A stretch of 64,000 nucleotides of DNA. It comes from Megalonaias nervosa. Taxonomy: Eukaryota; Mollusca; Bivalvia; Unionida; Unionidae. The position numbers were made by a program, and so were the translations under genes. Of the stretch, positions 42,560 through 55,330 are shown piece after piece. How positions within the stretch are numbered: the stretch's first letter is position 1; every line of letters starts with the position of its first letter. The stretch is from positions 105,648 through 169,647 of the forward strand of contig JAECUM010003194.1 of NCBI GenBank assembly GCA_016617855.1, written 5' to 3'. The notes under the pieces were generated by a model. The model was given only the letters and a program-made list of their open reading frames with translations, was not told where the DNA came from and did not search any database.

Positions 42560-43440
42560 AAGAACTATATCCCTGGATAGACCCTGGTAAGCTGTATCTA
42601 TAAATATATCTATAAATACGTTTGTCTGGATGGACTTGCTTGAATGTCAGCTTCATCTATAATTAAGTCTGTTACGACTCTATGGTCATAAACTAAGTAA
42701 CAGAGAGATGCAAAACAAAAAAGTTTGGTAAACTGAAAAATAATTTAATTTTCAAACTAATAAAATGAAAATTTCAAAGGGACTTCAAGTATTATGAATT
42801 GAGTCCAAAATAATCCTAAAAAGATATATTTATGTCCAGAAGAATCGAATGAAATGAATTGTCCAGCAGTACCTACTTTTTTATTCAAGCAAAAGGAGCG
42901 AAGACGCATTTTGCGCAAACTCGCTGCGTCACATTTTGCAAATATCCCACATAGTAAAATAACCCACCTAACCTAACCAGTCCAATAAGAAATAACTCGA
43001 TTCTTCTAAGGACCCACCTGATCGACTTATCCAATGGGAAACGACCCCAAACTCGTAAACAGGTTTATTATTAATATTATTGTGAATGATCGTAAACACC
43101 TAAGTAAACACCTATTTATCGATCCTACCCAATCTACTCTTTATATCTTAAAATATAATTTTATATCCGTGTACAAAAATTAGTTATCTAATATTTTACG
43201 ATTTACAGTCATGAAAAATTTACACATAATATAGATACAGTCACGCACCAAGAGTTACAAAAATATAAATATACATAACAACGTCACTGGATGGACCTTG
43301 GCTTGAACGACACTGTATATACATAAGCATGTCTGGATGGACCCTGGCGTGAGTGTCAGCTGTGTCTATAAATAATTCCCTGGTTGGACCCTGGCGTGAA
43401 TGTCAGATTTATTTATAAATAGTTCTGTCTGAGAACGTAC
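42560..43440. repeat. LTR-like block flanked by ~45-bp repeats
   Basis: Positions 42667-42880 resemble the LTR end in reverse ('cataaactaagtaacagaga', 'gagtccaaaataatcctaaa'). On both sides (42570-42660 and 43275-43430) lie copies of a unit containing 'tggatggaccctggcgtgaa' and 'gtctataaata'. This suggests an insertion into a short minisatellite. No coding sequence is seen. Confidence 0.5.
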
Positions 43441-45976
43441 AGGGCAAAACTAGATTAATGGCTTTCTATCTCATTGAATCTTTGTCGAAGGAAATTAGAA
43501 AACAGTAAGAACTAAGTTAAGGAAGTAATCCTAAAAAATATATAATGGAAATATATTTTGGAAATTGTATTTATCATGCCCTAATGGTGTGAAATTAAAT
43601 TATAAAATGACACACTAGTTGGCATTGACTTGCAAAAGAATGAGCAATAGTGTGTTTCTTAATAGCACATGGCGTAAGCCTAGAGGATATCACAAATAAT
43701 TTGTTCTTTCTGTTAACACAATGACATAAATGCTAATAATTTCAATAAGAACTAGTAGCAATCATGGTTAATTGAATGAAAAATGAACTAAATAAACAAA
43801 TAGGCACCTCACCCAAATAACGTCGTTATCGGTTCGGAATCCTCATTTTTCAATTAAATACTTCCTTCTGTTAATATTATGTTGTATTTTTACCAATAAT
43901 TACCACTTTTTCTGGTTCTTTCCGGTATTATAATTGTTATTGTTATTGTTACTATAGAAATAATAATTTATGGGGGATATAAGCAATTGTTGCAACATTG
44001 CCTATTTCTAAAATAGATGCTCCTCTTGTTTTCTAGGTCGATATCAACCACGTTGCCATTTGTCATTCAAGATCAGAGACACAGTTCACGATATCTATAT
44101 ATTTCAAGCATTACTTCAATCAGAGGTAAAATCAGTAACATTTTGTATTTTTAACACTTTCTTCCTTTCAACGTTTTTCTTTCCTGTGTTGTAATTGCCT
44201 TTGACACAACCTCAGTGAATGTCGGAAGCGTTTAGGCTAGTTACAAGTTTTACTGTTCGTTACAGTGGTTTTCATATGTATCGACTGCCACCCTATCATA
44301 CAGAATTATTATATCTAGTATATCGACTGCCATCCTGTGAGACAGAAGTATTTTATCTAGTGTATCGACTGCCATCCTGTGAGTCAGAAGTAGTTTATCT
44401 AGTGTATCGACTGCCACCCTGTGAGACAGAATTATTTTCATGCAAAGCAATATAAATGCTTTATGGTGATATTCTTCCAGAAGAAAATCCTTGAACGTTT
44501 TGAAAGAATCCAGTAATGTAATAAATTTTGGCCAAACGTTTTAAATAGTTTGCATGTTTTACTTCATCTTTGTATTAAATACTTTTTACAGAAGTTGAAC
44601 ATCTTTCCTTTTTGTTTTTTTTATAGTATTATCCTTCATGTTTGCTTTTCTGAATGATTTTATTTTCTTAAAGTATTTGTGAAGGTCTTCGTGTTTACAT
44701 TCTTCGAGCTTTATCTTCTGTGCTTAGGTGCCGTTAAACGCTACTGTAAAATAAGTTGAGTTGCCGTAACACGCTATTACATACATACATACATACATAC
44801 ATACATTGCTGAGTTGCCATAAAACACTAATGTATACGTACCTATTCTGTCCGATGTACTGTAAAACGCTATTATATACATGCTTATCACATTGTCGGTA
44901 CACTTTGCTTATAGTGTGTGCAGTTTCATATTTTTGGTATTATAACATGTGAACATATCACTTTATGTGATTCCGATTGGTCCAGTTAAGCCCATGAAAT
45001 TATTGTGCATAATTCTCTTTACTGATTGGCTGCGATCGTTGGAAAACATTTTTAACCCCGACTTCTGGAATGTTTTGTTGTCAATGAACAATTTGGCCGC
45101 CATTTTTTTATTCGATTCACAAAAGGAATTGGGGGGGGGGATGGTCTCGTCTGTCTGAATATGGCCAATTTACCATCACAGTTGCTTGTTATGTCGTGTA
45201 TAACATATCATAACATGAAAATGGCTAAAACCGCAAGACAACAACAACAACAAGTCAAACTAAGGGTATTGCTTGCATGGTGAATCGTGTAAGTTGGTGC
45301 TGGAGGGGGTCGGTAAACCTGAAGCATGGAATCCACCCTATATACACGCGTGGTTTAAATGTTAACTTACAGAAGTTAATAAACTCACCTCTGCTCACAG
45401 AAGAACGTGGACATTAACCGGTCTCCAAACTGATAGAAGGTTATCAAACCACTGCATATTTACGCGGAACAGATGCAATTCCATCTCAAAATGAAATTTG
45501 TTTACATATTCTGTAGCATGCTGTTCCAAGTCAAATACTGCAAATATCCCGTCACAAATACATCACAGTAAATATGGGAATTTCTGCATCCAGGAAACCT
45601 TCTGTCAAATGAATATTGCAAGAATATAATATTTAGTTGCGAAAGTGTCATGTTAGGTTACGTAAACATGGACCGTCTACTGCATTCTAACGGGTACTGC
45701 ATCAATGCGACATTACAAGCACTGAACATTTTGTTGAAAAATTATTTTGTCTGTGTAAAATGTTCTGTTTATTACAAAGGACGCTTGTTCTTTGACTTAC
45801 AGATTGTAAGAAAAGTATCATCTACTTTTAAACGTTAATACTAGTTCAACTTTGTTTAGGACTATTTTTTACGCACAACAAATGAAAGGTGCAACGTCAG
45901 TCAGAATGAACGAAATTATTCGTTCTTCTTTCTATCTAAATAATTTCCACTGAAATAAAAACTATGTGATAAAAGA
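43441..45976. other. no gene seen; Penelope-like 3' tail copy and 42-bp repeat
   Basis: 44170-44270 ('tcggaagcgtttaggctagt') is similar to sequence downstream of the GIY-YIG fragment at 57.0 kb. It is followed by four copies of a 42-bp repeat ('tatcgactgccatcctgtga') at 44278-44440, whose open frames on both strands are repeat artefacts. An (ATAC)n tract lies at 44774-44806. Nothing else is recognised. Confidence 0.5.
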
Positions 45977-46118
45977 ATCTCAAATGGGTAATGATTTAAT
46001 ATTAAATTTATGAAACTCGTTGAATAAAGTCCAGCTTTTGCTCACCAAGGCTCGCAAAAGCTGGACATTATTCATCTACTTTCCTAAATTCAGTATTAAA
46101 TCATTAACCATTTCAGAT
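45977..46118. repeat. 142-bp near-perfect hairpin (MITE/foldback or pre-miRNA-like)
   Basis: Left arm 45977-~46041 and right arm ~46054-46118, about 65 bases each, pair with only scattered mismatches around a ~12-nt loop ('tcaccaaggctc'). The inner 15 bases of each arm ('gtccagcttttgc') pair perfectly. There are no genes nearby. Confidence 0.85.
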
Positions 46119-48982
46119 CCTCTATATATTGTACCGAGCGTCGGTGAAACCCTAATACATTCATGCACATAATGTTCAGTTGTCAAAAAACGTAAGTACA
46201 TACATACATACATACATACATACATACATACTGCATTGGCAACTGGATGATCGATTCTCTTAAACGTCAGGCAAACATGTCAGGAGTTACTAACAATGTA
46301 TATAAAATTAACCCACACTCGAACATTATCCCCAGAGTCTAGATCTTAATTCTAAATGTGTTGGTGTTATAAATCTAACTTTCATGTCTGTCTTGAACGG
46401 TGTAGGAACAATTCAATAACGTTATATGTGTGCCAACGTACGTCTGACGGTATGTATCACAAGAAAGGCGGAATAAAAATGAAACAGAAACAAAACAAAG
46501 AAATAAGGTAAAGATATGCTCTAGTAATGTGAGGCGAACAAGACGATAGAAAAGATACAACTTTTTTTAGAATAATACTGTATAAAAGGCATCACGTTTC
46601 TTTATCGATGTAAGGAACTAGTACAAACATTGTTATGCGGAAACAAAATGTGGAAAACTTACGGTCACGAACGACGGTGTAAACCCACTTGAACGCATGT
46701 ATTTCCTTAATAAGCGGTTAGAGGTAAACATTTACATTTAAATTAAACCAAAGAAAGGCAAAACTAGTTATATATAAGACCGACATAACCAAACAAGCGC
46801 GAGTTATTTTTTGTTCCAATGGGGAATCAAATTCTTGCCGCAAATGATGGCACCTTTGGTTTTCTTCTTGCTTTCGTGCACAAATACTCTTGATCCCCTC
46901 GTCAAAAAAGGAGGGGTGCGGATGAAACAAGGCTAATGGAATGAGCCCAGATGCACAATAAAAAAAACTGTGGTAAACAAGCGGATATTAACACTCAACT
47001 ACATGCTCACTGGATTTGTATTTAGAAAGCAAGATTTATAAATAAATTTAATTATGTGCCCTGGAAGCGCACACAGTGTATGTAAGCATGCGAATTGTAA
47101 AGAACAAACAAACAAGAGATACTTCCGGCTTGTCCCTCAGTCCCTAATGAATTTGCCATAATGTTGATAAACACCTTCTATACCGTATAAGTTAAAATGA
47201 CTTCAAAGCTTGATGTTTTATTTGGGATGAATGTAAGATGTGCGCAACCAGTGAGAAGCGCGGGATTTTATGCTGTGCTACTGATTTATAAAAAGAGAGG
47301 AAAAGATAAAATATGAAAGTCCAAAACAAATTCCAAATACTAGTCGCTACCAGCTATTGTATTAAAGGTAAGACACCTCACACCATTACATCAAACCTGT
47401 TATGGTCTTTGCTTTATACCCTTTCGTCAAACTGCAGTTATCTTAAGCTTCAATGTTAAGACCAACCCAAGATGCATAAGCTCCTTCCAAGAATCAATTT
47501 AACATTATATAATTTTTAAACGTACTTTTAGACTGATTTCCCCTCTCCCAATCAAGTCCAAATGTGTCGTCTATGGGTATCAGTCTAAAGCACTTTGTCT
47601 AAGCGTGTGCTCTGAGTAGGATTTCAATGGGCATAATTCAAGAACAATAACAGAAAATATTGTAAAACCATCGTGGCAGACTCCAAGCACACCTGAAACT
47701 CTTCTTCTTCTTAATATTTGATAAGTATTTTCGATCCTTGCCTAAGTTTTGTAATAACCATAAAATTTGATTATGGCCAGATTTCTTCCCATAGTTAACT
47801 TTGGTAGAAATTGGAGAACACAAGACTAATGAAGATTTCGTCTAGCATGGAATACCACTGAAAAAGATGCTCGACATGCTTCCGATCTTTGCTAGGTTTC
47901 CTCCGTACATCGCGATATTATTCAGCAGTCTTGTCTAAGGGACGTAATTCATACAGGCATAGAAGGAAGTATGTATCAAATTTAGCTCCTATTCTATACT
48001 TCACAGCTTCACTTACAAATGAATCGTGTGACTTGTTCAGATTTTTTTTGTTCCAACGATATTTTAAGGGAGTTGACTCAACGTACATGTATATATGTGA
48101 ATTTAATTTGTTAACGAGTTCAAGAAATAAGAAGAACAACAAAATGAGGCAAAATCATATACTTGTCCCGGTGGTCGCCTTCTTCAAAACACCTAAAGAT
48201 GACGAGAAGTTCAAGCTAAACGTCTGCGTGGTGTGTCTGGCGTTCGATTAGAAAGAAAACGCCCCACATGTATTACGAAATCTATGCACGAACTTCCGCC
48301 CCCACCAAGAAACACTGCCAGCTCGCAACTGTTCGTTGCAGTCCTACGCAAAAGTTAAAGCTCCTCTCATGTTCCGGCTAGTAATAATTAGACGATTACG
48401 CACTTTTGAAATTTTCTCGCCACGAAACTTTGATATGAGTGTAAATTTTGCTCAGATTTATATAACCAATGGGGGTGAAGAGAGGCGGATACGGTTGGGA
48501 AAAATTCAGTCCAGCACGGAGGGGGATAATTGGATAATTTCACACTACTTCGACAAAACATCATAATATGCAACGCAGAAACAATCACATGACCCGGATG
48601 TTTTCTGCTTGCCAATTATAAATATTAGTACGACTAATGTTATCGATCGTTAAAGTATGTTTACATTCTGACAAGTCTTGGGAATGCGTGTTCATTATGC
48701 TGTGACTTTGTTTTAAAGTGAGTCATATGTTTTATGCATAATTGGATAGACTAGATATTTGTGAAACCGCGTTGGCATCTCATTTTAGGTCCAATAAAAG
48801 AATAGGGGCACGATAACCGCCTTTTTGTGGGCTTATTGTAGCAAGGCGACTGAGGGCGTCTTTTCGAAAAGTTACCGGCATACTATTGGATAGCAAGCAT
48901 CTTGACACCCAGAAATAATTGGCTTGCCGCTGAGCTACAAGCTAAGCTCACACAATGCATCGCTTTGCTTTTTTTTTCGCTA
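46119..48982. other. no gene seen
   Basis: Unique DNA with a (CATA)n tract at 46198-46229. I found no frame with recognisable protein similarity and no tRNA. Confidence 0.5.
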
Positions 48983-49400
48983 TTAATTCGATTTTCCAGT
49001 TCCGACAACTACAACCGAAGTGTTAGCCTTGTGCGATGGAGCGTGTATATCATTTGTAACTGTCGTATATTTATCAACTTCGTCCATGATAAGATTAAAC
49101 TCGTCCTTGGAGATGCAGTTGAAGATAAGAGCCTTAGAGATGTGGTTTGAAATTGTGCTATGTTTCTTCTTGGTCAAGACTCAGATTTTCATCATACTTT
49201 TTGGCATTCATTGTGAGCCGGCGGCTAATAAACTTTCCTGCAATGGAAATCAGGCAACAGCTCTAACCAGTAATCTCAAGGACGATCGAAATGTGGGAGG
49301 CAATAATGGCTGACAATATTTCAGTCCTCACAACATCAGTGTCCAGAAACAGAGCCGTTACTAATCCACAGAGTTTACTGCCCATTTGTACTTTTCGCTC
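48983..49400 (-). pseudogene. fragment of Maverick-type membrane protein
   Basis: The minus-strand frame 49177-48983 reads HSTISNHISKALIFNCISKD then EFNLIMDEVDKY. This resembles the C-terminal 'IS-K-A-L-x-D-G-x-IS-x-x-EF-x-L-I-x-x-E' segment of the Maverick protein whose relative is at 11.4-11.8 kb. Upstream frames contain KFISRRLTMNAKKYDENLSL and a hydrophobic segment (RTEILSAIIASHISIVLEIT). It is split by frameshifts. The similarity is judged by eye, so this is a tentative fossil of another Maverick. Confidence 0.4.
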
Positions 49401-49494
49401 GTAAGAAAGTTGTAGCCTCGAGATTTTTTTCAGATCCCTTGCTTGTGTCTGTTTGCTCCCCCACTTCTTTGTTTTAAACTTTGTAAGGTTTAAC

Positions 49495-49640
49495 GCCAAA
49501 GATGGTTAGAGTGGTTGAGACGTCCGTTGGCTGTGGGTTGAGGTTGAGACCCTGCACCAAATCGGGTTTTTTTTAGCAACAAACATAGCCACAGTCTTTG
49601 TTGTAAATCATGCGTGTGCAGTGATATCGTCTCCATCCAT
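49495..49640 (+). mobile_element. possible tRNA-derived SINE head
   Basis: 'gatggttagagtggttgaga' (box-A-like) and 'gttgaggttgagaccctgc' (degraded box B) lie at tRNA-like spacing, followed by a T8 tract. It would interrupt the Maverick-type remnants on either side. Low certainty. Confidence 0.3.
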
Positions 49641-50400
49641 GATAATCTCAAAACACCTCTCTGGATTCATGCGGATAGTGTTAAGGTTCCGATGAATAAG
49701 GCAAGTGCGTGCTCGCCGCGTTACAACACCGGTTCATTGGTGACTCCGGCAAAGCAGATGACTATGTAACAGAAGGTTCATAAGACCTTCCACTGTCACG
49801 TCCACTGCCCAGAAATTCGCATAGACTTAGTATTGGACACGCATCTTATGGTGGTGGTTCTGGAATGCTAATATATTCTAGTCTGACTGCCAGTGACACG
49901 CGCTGTCTATTAATGCTTATGCCAAGGCAATTTTTCGTGCAGGCCGCCAATAAGTCGGTTCTGCTGGAGACGTGTGGACGTGCTTCTGTTTCTAAATTTG
50001 CTTTGCTTATATACCAGCGGATCAGATTCTTTATCCAGACGTTGTGACTCCATTCTCAGTCTGTTTTAAGTAATAAGTCCTCAGTGCGAGACCTTACTCT
50101 CTCGCTGATGTGTAGCGGGTCAAGGCCTTTTTTCCAGCGCTAGACACTAACTCCGATAGTTTTATTGTGGAGCTCAAACCTACCAGTATCGCTAGCCTTA
50201 AAACGAAACTCAAAACCTGTAAATTTCAAGCTCGCCCAGATACTGATGGTGCTCAGAGCCGACCGAACAAACCATTCAAAGCAATGGTCGTCGTCGTTCT
50301 TTACACTGACAACAGACCGTGATGGCATGCACATTGGTGTTGACATGTAGCTCCGGTCGGGAAACGGCAGGTACTTCGATACGCCGAGGTCGAGCACCTA
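49640..50400 (-). pseudogene. remnant of a virus-like polymerase-associated gene
   Basis: The minus-strand frame 50397-50140 contains DDDHCFEWFVRSAL and FTGFEFRFKASDTGRFELHN then KTIGVSV. This resembles the 'C-F-x-W-S...F-P-V-x-x-x-D-I-x-K-F-E-x-x-N' block of the large polymerase-linked proteins abundant in aquatic invertebrates. Lower fragments (DLLLKTD, then SHNVWIKNLIRW) fit the following 'L-L-L...H-Y-V-W-I-K-N-L' stretch. Stops and shifts are frequent. Assignment is by pattern only. Confidence 0.35.
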
Positions 50401-53400
50401 ACTGCGGACAAATGCACATTCATACCCCTCGTGCATATATTCTTTAATGCGACGCAAAGCTGTGGCGATAGCATGGTTAATCAGATCGTCAATACGCAGG
50501 TGGCTTGATCGCAGCAAAAATATGCCGTTACGTTTATGGTGTACATCTCATCGTCTTCGTAGTATACTTTTTGTTGGTCTTGGACAGCATTCATCTGCTA
50601 TGCCGTTAGGAAGAGTCTAAACCCTAAGCCATTAAGTCCCCTCATTTTCGTGGAAAGGTCCTAGCGCACCTTTGGCACTATAGCATTTGGAAAGCTTCGG
50701 CTTCGACTACATCATGATTTTACAGAACAGTGGCGAGAAAGTCTTTCATAACTCTGTCATCTCTGCCATGAAAATGTCGGACAGGATCGGATCATAAGTC
50801 TCGGCCCTACGCCTATAAGTAGGAATTGACAGTGTTGCTAGAACTCTGCGCCTGTTAGGAGGAACTGATTTAGGGCCGAAGCAGGAGGCTTAACAAATGG
50901 TCTTGCTTGCCTTGGGTCTTTAATGGCAGTGGGCATGGTGTCGAACAGCTGGTTGCCCAATGGTCAATAGTGTATCCATCGCTTCATCGTATTCCTAAAT
51001 CAGGTACTAAAAATGACTAAATCTAATCCAGAATAACCACCAAAGATAGGTAAAAATAATTTAAAATCGAAATGAACTGTATTTGTTGATAGTCTTTAAC
51101 AATGACTTAATTCATGTAACAGCTATTTTTGACGTCTTTCCATGAAGACTGCTTTCAGTCTACACTAGTAGACTTTGCACTGAATAGCTATAACCTTTAA
51201 AATTTTCGTCAACTACAGCATTAACATTTGAATATACATGTTCGATAATTTATGTGAATTCTCACGATCAGATATTATTTTAATTAACCTGGGTTGTATT
51301 ACAGATGATGACATCCTGAAGACAACTTAATTTAAAATAAATCATAAAATAAAATAATGTACAATGGTAAATGAAAAGATAGATTCTACTATAGATGTTA
51401 AGATTCTTCAAAGCTTCTTCTGTAACACCCCGGTTATTACCCAATACAACAATGGGTTTCTATCCGGCATCAGTTTGGTTCAGATAAACAACATCAAATT
51501 AAAACAAGAAACTCGTACTTGCTATGCATTTCACTAAGTTGATTCTCGCTGCGTTTCCCAATGTTCGCGTTGGCAACCAGCCAAAAACCAGTACAAGGCA
51601 CAAGCTCATTGTGAATCCAAGATAAGCGAAATTAAGTTGATTGCTATTTTATTGCTCTCTTCGGTCCGAGGTTGTTCAATTTAATCCAGGGTTGTTCCAG
51701 TCGGCTTGAATATTACTGATCTGTGTCATGCAAGAATCACTTTACATTTACGACGTATCGTTAAACAAATCAAGTAGTCTTATTTAATACCAGTATTGCC
51801 GAATTTCACAGTAAAAACATTAGTAAAGTAGCGTTTAGATTCTTTATGCAAGATTTTGCTTCCGTTTTCATCCTTGTTTTTCGGTATGCCATATTAGGAC
51901 ATTTCATCCATCTTTGAAAATGTAAACGGATAGTAAATATCAAGCGCATTGAATAACATGTTGAATATCCAAAAATGGTACAGCAAGCCTTATTTTGGAA
52001 AGCATTTTCTGTCATGAGTGTCAAAGTATGGTTAGTGTAAATATACCAATGAGTTTTACCTTATATAGGCTTAAGAACTTTATCATTATCCAAAGTTCTT
52101 GGCAACATAACTCTGTCTGGGTAGTAGATTTTTTACGCGAGCCCTCTTTTGTCTTTGAAATACGGACGACGACATTTGACATGAAATGATTCATGCTTAG
52201 ATATATAATATAGCCCTTCATTACATTCTAAAACAGAAAATCGAAGCAGCATTTCTTCTTTGCCTTCTTGGTGAAATTTAAGCTTTACAAATTCTTGCCA
52301 AACTTGGATTATTGAGAAGATATTATCTGTGGCCGAAGTACTTTCCAATAAGAGCTTCCCTTAGAGATAGTAGTGGCTGTATAAAATAACCTAGGTCGGT
52401 TTAAGAAAGATAACTCAACGTTATATCACTTTTGTAAATCGGATATTGTGTCCCCTTACAAAACTTGCGAGCGCACAAGCACACAGATATGTACATACAT
52501 GTATGTATTTAGGTATATATGCATGCACCCATAGACAGACGGACGGACATACTGAGATAAACAGTTACAGTTCGTATCTTTAGCTTCTCCAACCCCACGC
52601 ACATATGCCCGAAAGTTTTGGTAAAAAAGAATGAAAATACAATGCATCTGTTAGTTCTATTCGACATCCTTAGGCAAAAAGGAATAAATAAATAAATAAA
52701 TAAATAAAACCGACAGGCGACTTGTTTCTAGAAATATAAAGATAATGAATGCAAACCAGTGGAATTATCTCACCCTATGATCCAGTTAAGTGATCAGTTC
52801 AAACTCGCCATTTGATTGGTAGACTTGAATACGTTGGATTAAATAAGATCCATGTTTTATTGACTTAAAGGTGAAGCTATGACTTATAAGAACTAGCTAC
52901 AGTAATACGAGAACTAGTCGAAGGTTAAAACCTGAGACTGATAACCTATCTGTTTTGATGAAAAGGATTTAAACCATGTATTCCACACAAACTGCATAAA
53001 TAGGTACGAAATACGCATCAGACGGTATTACATGCACACAATTTGCCATTCGAGCAATCTTAGCCACCTAATTTGCCCAGTTTACTTAGTTGAATGCAAG
53101 CACAAAGGTGGGAATAAGGTTACTAAAACGTTCAAGTCTTATAGTTTCGAGTATTATCATTATGGGGCTTTCGGATTTTGTTACTGATATATGTCACAGC
53201 CATCTATACCACATGACTTTACTTTAAGTCGCACGAGTGTAAATTACACTCATCAACCCGAGTTAAGCCCGTCGCGATTTTAACACGCGGGAAGCCTCAA
53301 GCGGAGTCACTGCAGAGACGCCGCAGTCAGGCCTATGTACTGATCAACATGCTTATTAATATGCACTGGCCAACACGCAAACAGTTACTCGATTTGCACT

Positions 53401-53463
53401 GTCTCTAAATCAACTTACTGTTTTGGCTCGCTAATGCATGGGTTTCGCATTTGTGCTCGGATG
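50401..53463. other. no gene seen
   Basis: Unique sequence. 50400-51000 is less AT-rich and may be further decayed remnant of the preceding element, but no motif survives. An (AAAT)n tract lies at 52683-52708. No tRNA, SINE or coding frame can be supported. Confidence 0.45.
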
Positions 53464-53830
53464 CTAATTATTGTATCCTCGATATCCATCGAGTACAGCT
53501 TGGCAATTGTATTTAGGTTGTTTGGTGCTGCAGCACGAATTTATGAATAGGCACGTGTTTGATGTTGTAATAGTATCGAAACAAATTTTACCAGCACTAC
53601 CCACGACACCAGTAGCTATTGGTATAGCCCTGAAAATAATTTCCATTGGCGTTGCTATGATAGCTCTTGTTGTTGTTATTCCCGCCATACCAAGACCAAA
53701 ATTTGTTTCTGGGGTGATTCTACAACTTGCATCGGCGACAAGACATACACGCTTGTATTTCATGAGCAACGCGGTTTCTTTTAGTGATTTCATCCCATAG
53801 CTGTTGATCCGCTTCGATTAATTTCTCCCA
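53464..53830 (-). pseudogene. fragment of Maverick-type membrane protein, second remnant
   Basis: A minus-strand frame (53793-53464) with a Gly/Ala/Ile-rich hydrophobic run (IIFRAIPIATGVVGSAGKIC). Upstream in another frame is EADQQLWDEITKRNRVAHE, a charged helix resembling the N-terminal part of the same protein family seen at 11.4 kb and 49.1 kb. It is short and frameshifted. The mirrored open frame on the plus strand is judged to be its shadow. Confidence 0.35.
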
Positions 53831-54009
53831 TCGGTAACATGTGGGTATTACATAGTTCTTCTATTAATCATGTAATCGCGTAGTATAATTGCCCGACAAG
53901 CAGACCTTTTCAAGACTCATCACCACTGGGCGCAACACGCACATGCACTTCTAACCAATTATTCTTTTTAGTGCTACAATTGTCCTACAATTGTAGTGTT
54001 ACGTGTCTA

Positions 54010-54650
54010 GGCTTGTACAAAAGTAACAAGAAAAGAGTGAAGCCAACAAGCTTTGTAAAATTTAACAAATAATTTTATTTCCCTAACAAAACAAGGTAAA
54101 AATGAGACAAAAGGACTTACGGTTTATGAATCAAATCCAAAAATTAATCCAAGAATTAAAAAATATTATTCCTATCGAATAAATGTCATAAGTGAATCAC
54201 AGTTCGAATCCCGATGAAATTCCAAGATGGAAGGCAATGACGTCTTCGATGGTCTGCTTTGTCCTGATGTGTCAACAGTTCTTTGTTGAATCAGAAAGAA
54301 ATAATATTCCAGTTCAGTATTTCTGAATAATTTCAATAAATGTCTTTGTCCAAGAATTCTGACAAGCAATAATATTTTCCAGGGTCAATAAATTACTAAT
54401 TTCCAAACAAAAAAAGAAAATTTTCAACTCAAACTGGTCACAACAAAACACCTTTGAGCTTCAAAGGTTTAGATACAATGTTTCGAACTACTGGCTGTTT
54501 ATCAAATCAAACAGAACTGAATTGAATTTCTAAAAAAAAAATCAAATCCAGTAGACAAAATTATCATTACAAAAACATGTAATAAAATGAAATAAAATAA
54601 AATAAATTTAAAACTAACAAACAAGTAATTAAATTACATATACATAACAA
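54010..54650 (-). mobile_element. LTR fragment (Gmr1-type family), reverse orientation
   Basis: Begins 'aagtaacaagaaaagagtga' then 'aacaagctttgtaaaattta' and 'aataattttatttccctaac', i.e. the reverse complement of the end of the LTR at 59.65-59.74 kb. Similarity extends past 'gaattccaagat' and fades before the (CT)n/(AT)n at 54661-54744. No internal coding sequence. Confidence 0.65.
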
Positions 54651-54655
54651 TAGAC

Positions 54656-54660
<5 letters not shown>

Positions 54661-54744
<84 letters not shown>
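54661..54744. repeat. (CT)n-(AT)n compound microsatellite
   Basis: About 14 CT then about 27 AT dinucleotides. Confidence 0.97.
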
Positions 54745-54749
<5 letters not shown>

Positions 54750-54989
54750 TCTTCATCCGAGTCCAAGGCCGCCTCTGTTGTCGTCGTCCTTGTTATTTTT
54801 GTTGAAACTGATGATAATGATAATCATTGTTTGGCGTTTTTGGAGCAAAACTCTCTTTTCCGGACATTGCCAAGGATGTTTTGCACTTCATGTTCATGTC
54901 TTTAAGGTCATGTACCATTTGATGTAAGTAAAACTATGTGTTAGTAATCATGACGTATTGCCATTCTCTACCCTAATCTTTTTGTGTTT

Positions 54990-55330
54990 CAGAGCGATTG
55001 TTGGATAATAAAGTATGGATTTGTTTGTCAGAGTGAGTATTGGATGATTAAAATAAGGCTATGTTTGTCAAACTGAGTATTGGATAATTAAAATAAGGCT
55101 ATATTTGTCAAATTGAGTATTGGATGATTAAAATAAAGTTTTGTTTGTCAGAGTGAGTATTGGATGATTAAAATAAGATTTTCTTTTCAGAGTGAGTATT
55201 GGATTATTAAAATATGCTTCTATTTGTGAGAGTGAGTATTGGATGATTAAAATTTTGTTCTGCTTGTCAGAGTGAGTATGGGATGATTAAAATATGCATC
55301 TGTTTGTCAGAGTAAGTATTGGATAATAGC
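54990..55330. repeat. ~40-bp minisatellite
   Basis: Eight imperfect copies of a unit around 'cagagtgagtattggatgat' plus 'taaaataaggttttgtttgt'. Non-coding. Confidence 0.85.

Noticed and set aside
44219..44455. Frames on both strands across 44.2-44.45 kb
   Set aside because: Created by a 42-bp tandem repeat.
53471..53800. Plus-strand 109-codon frame
   Set aside because: Mirror of the minus-strand frame that shows the Maverick-like pattern; plus-strand reading has no family resemblance.
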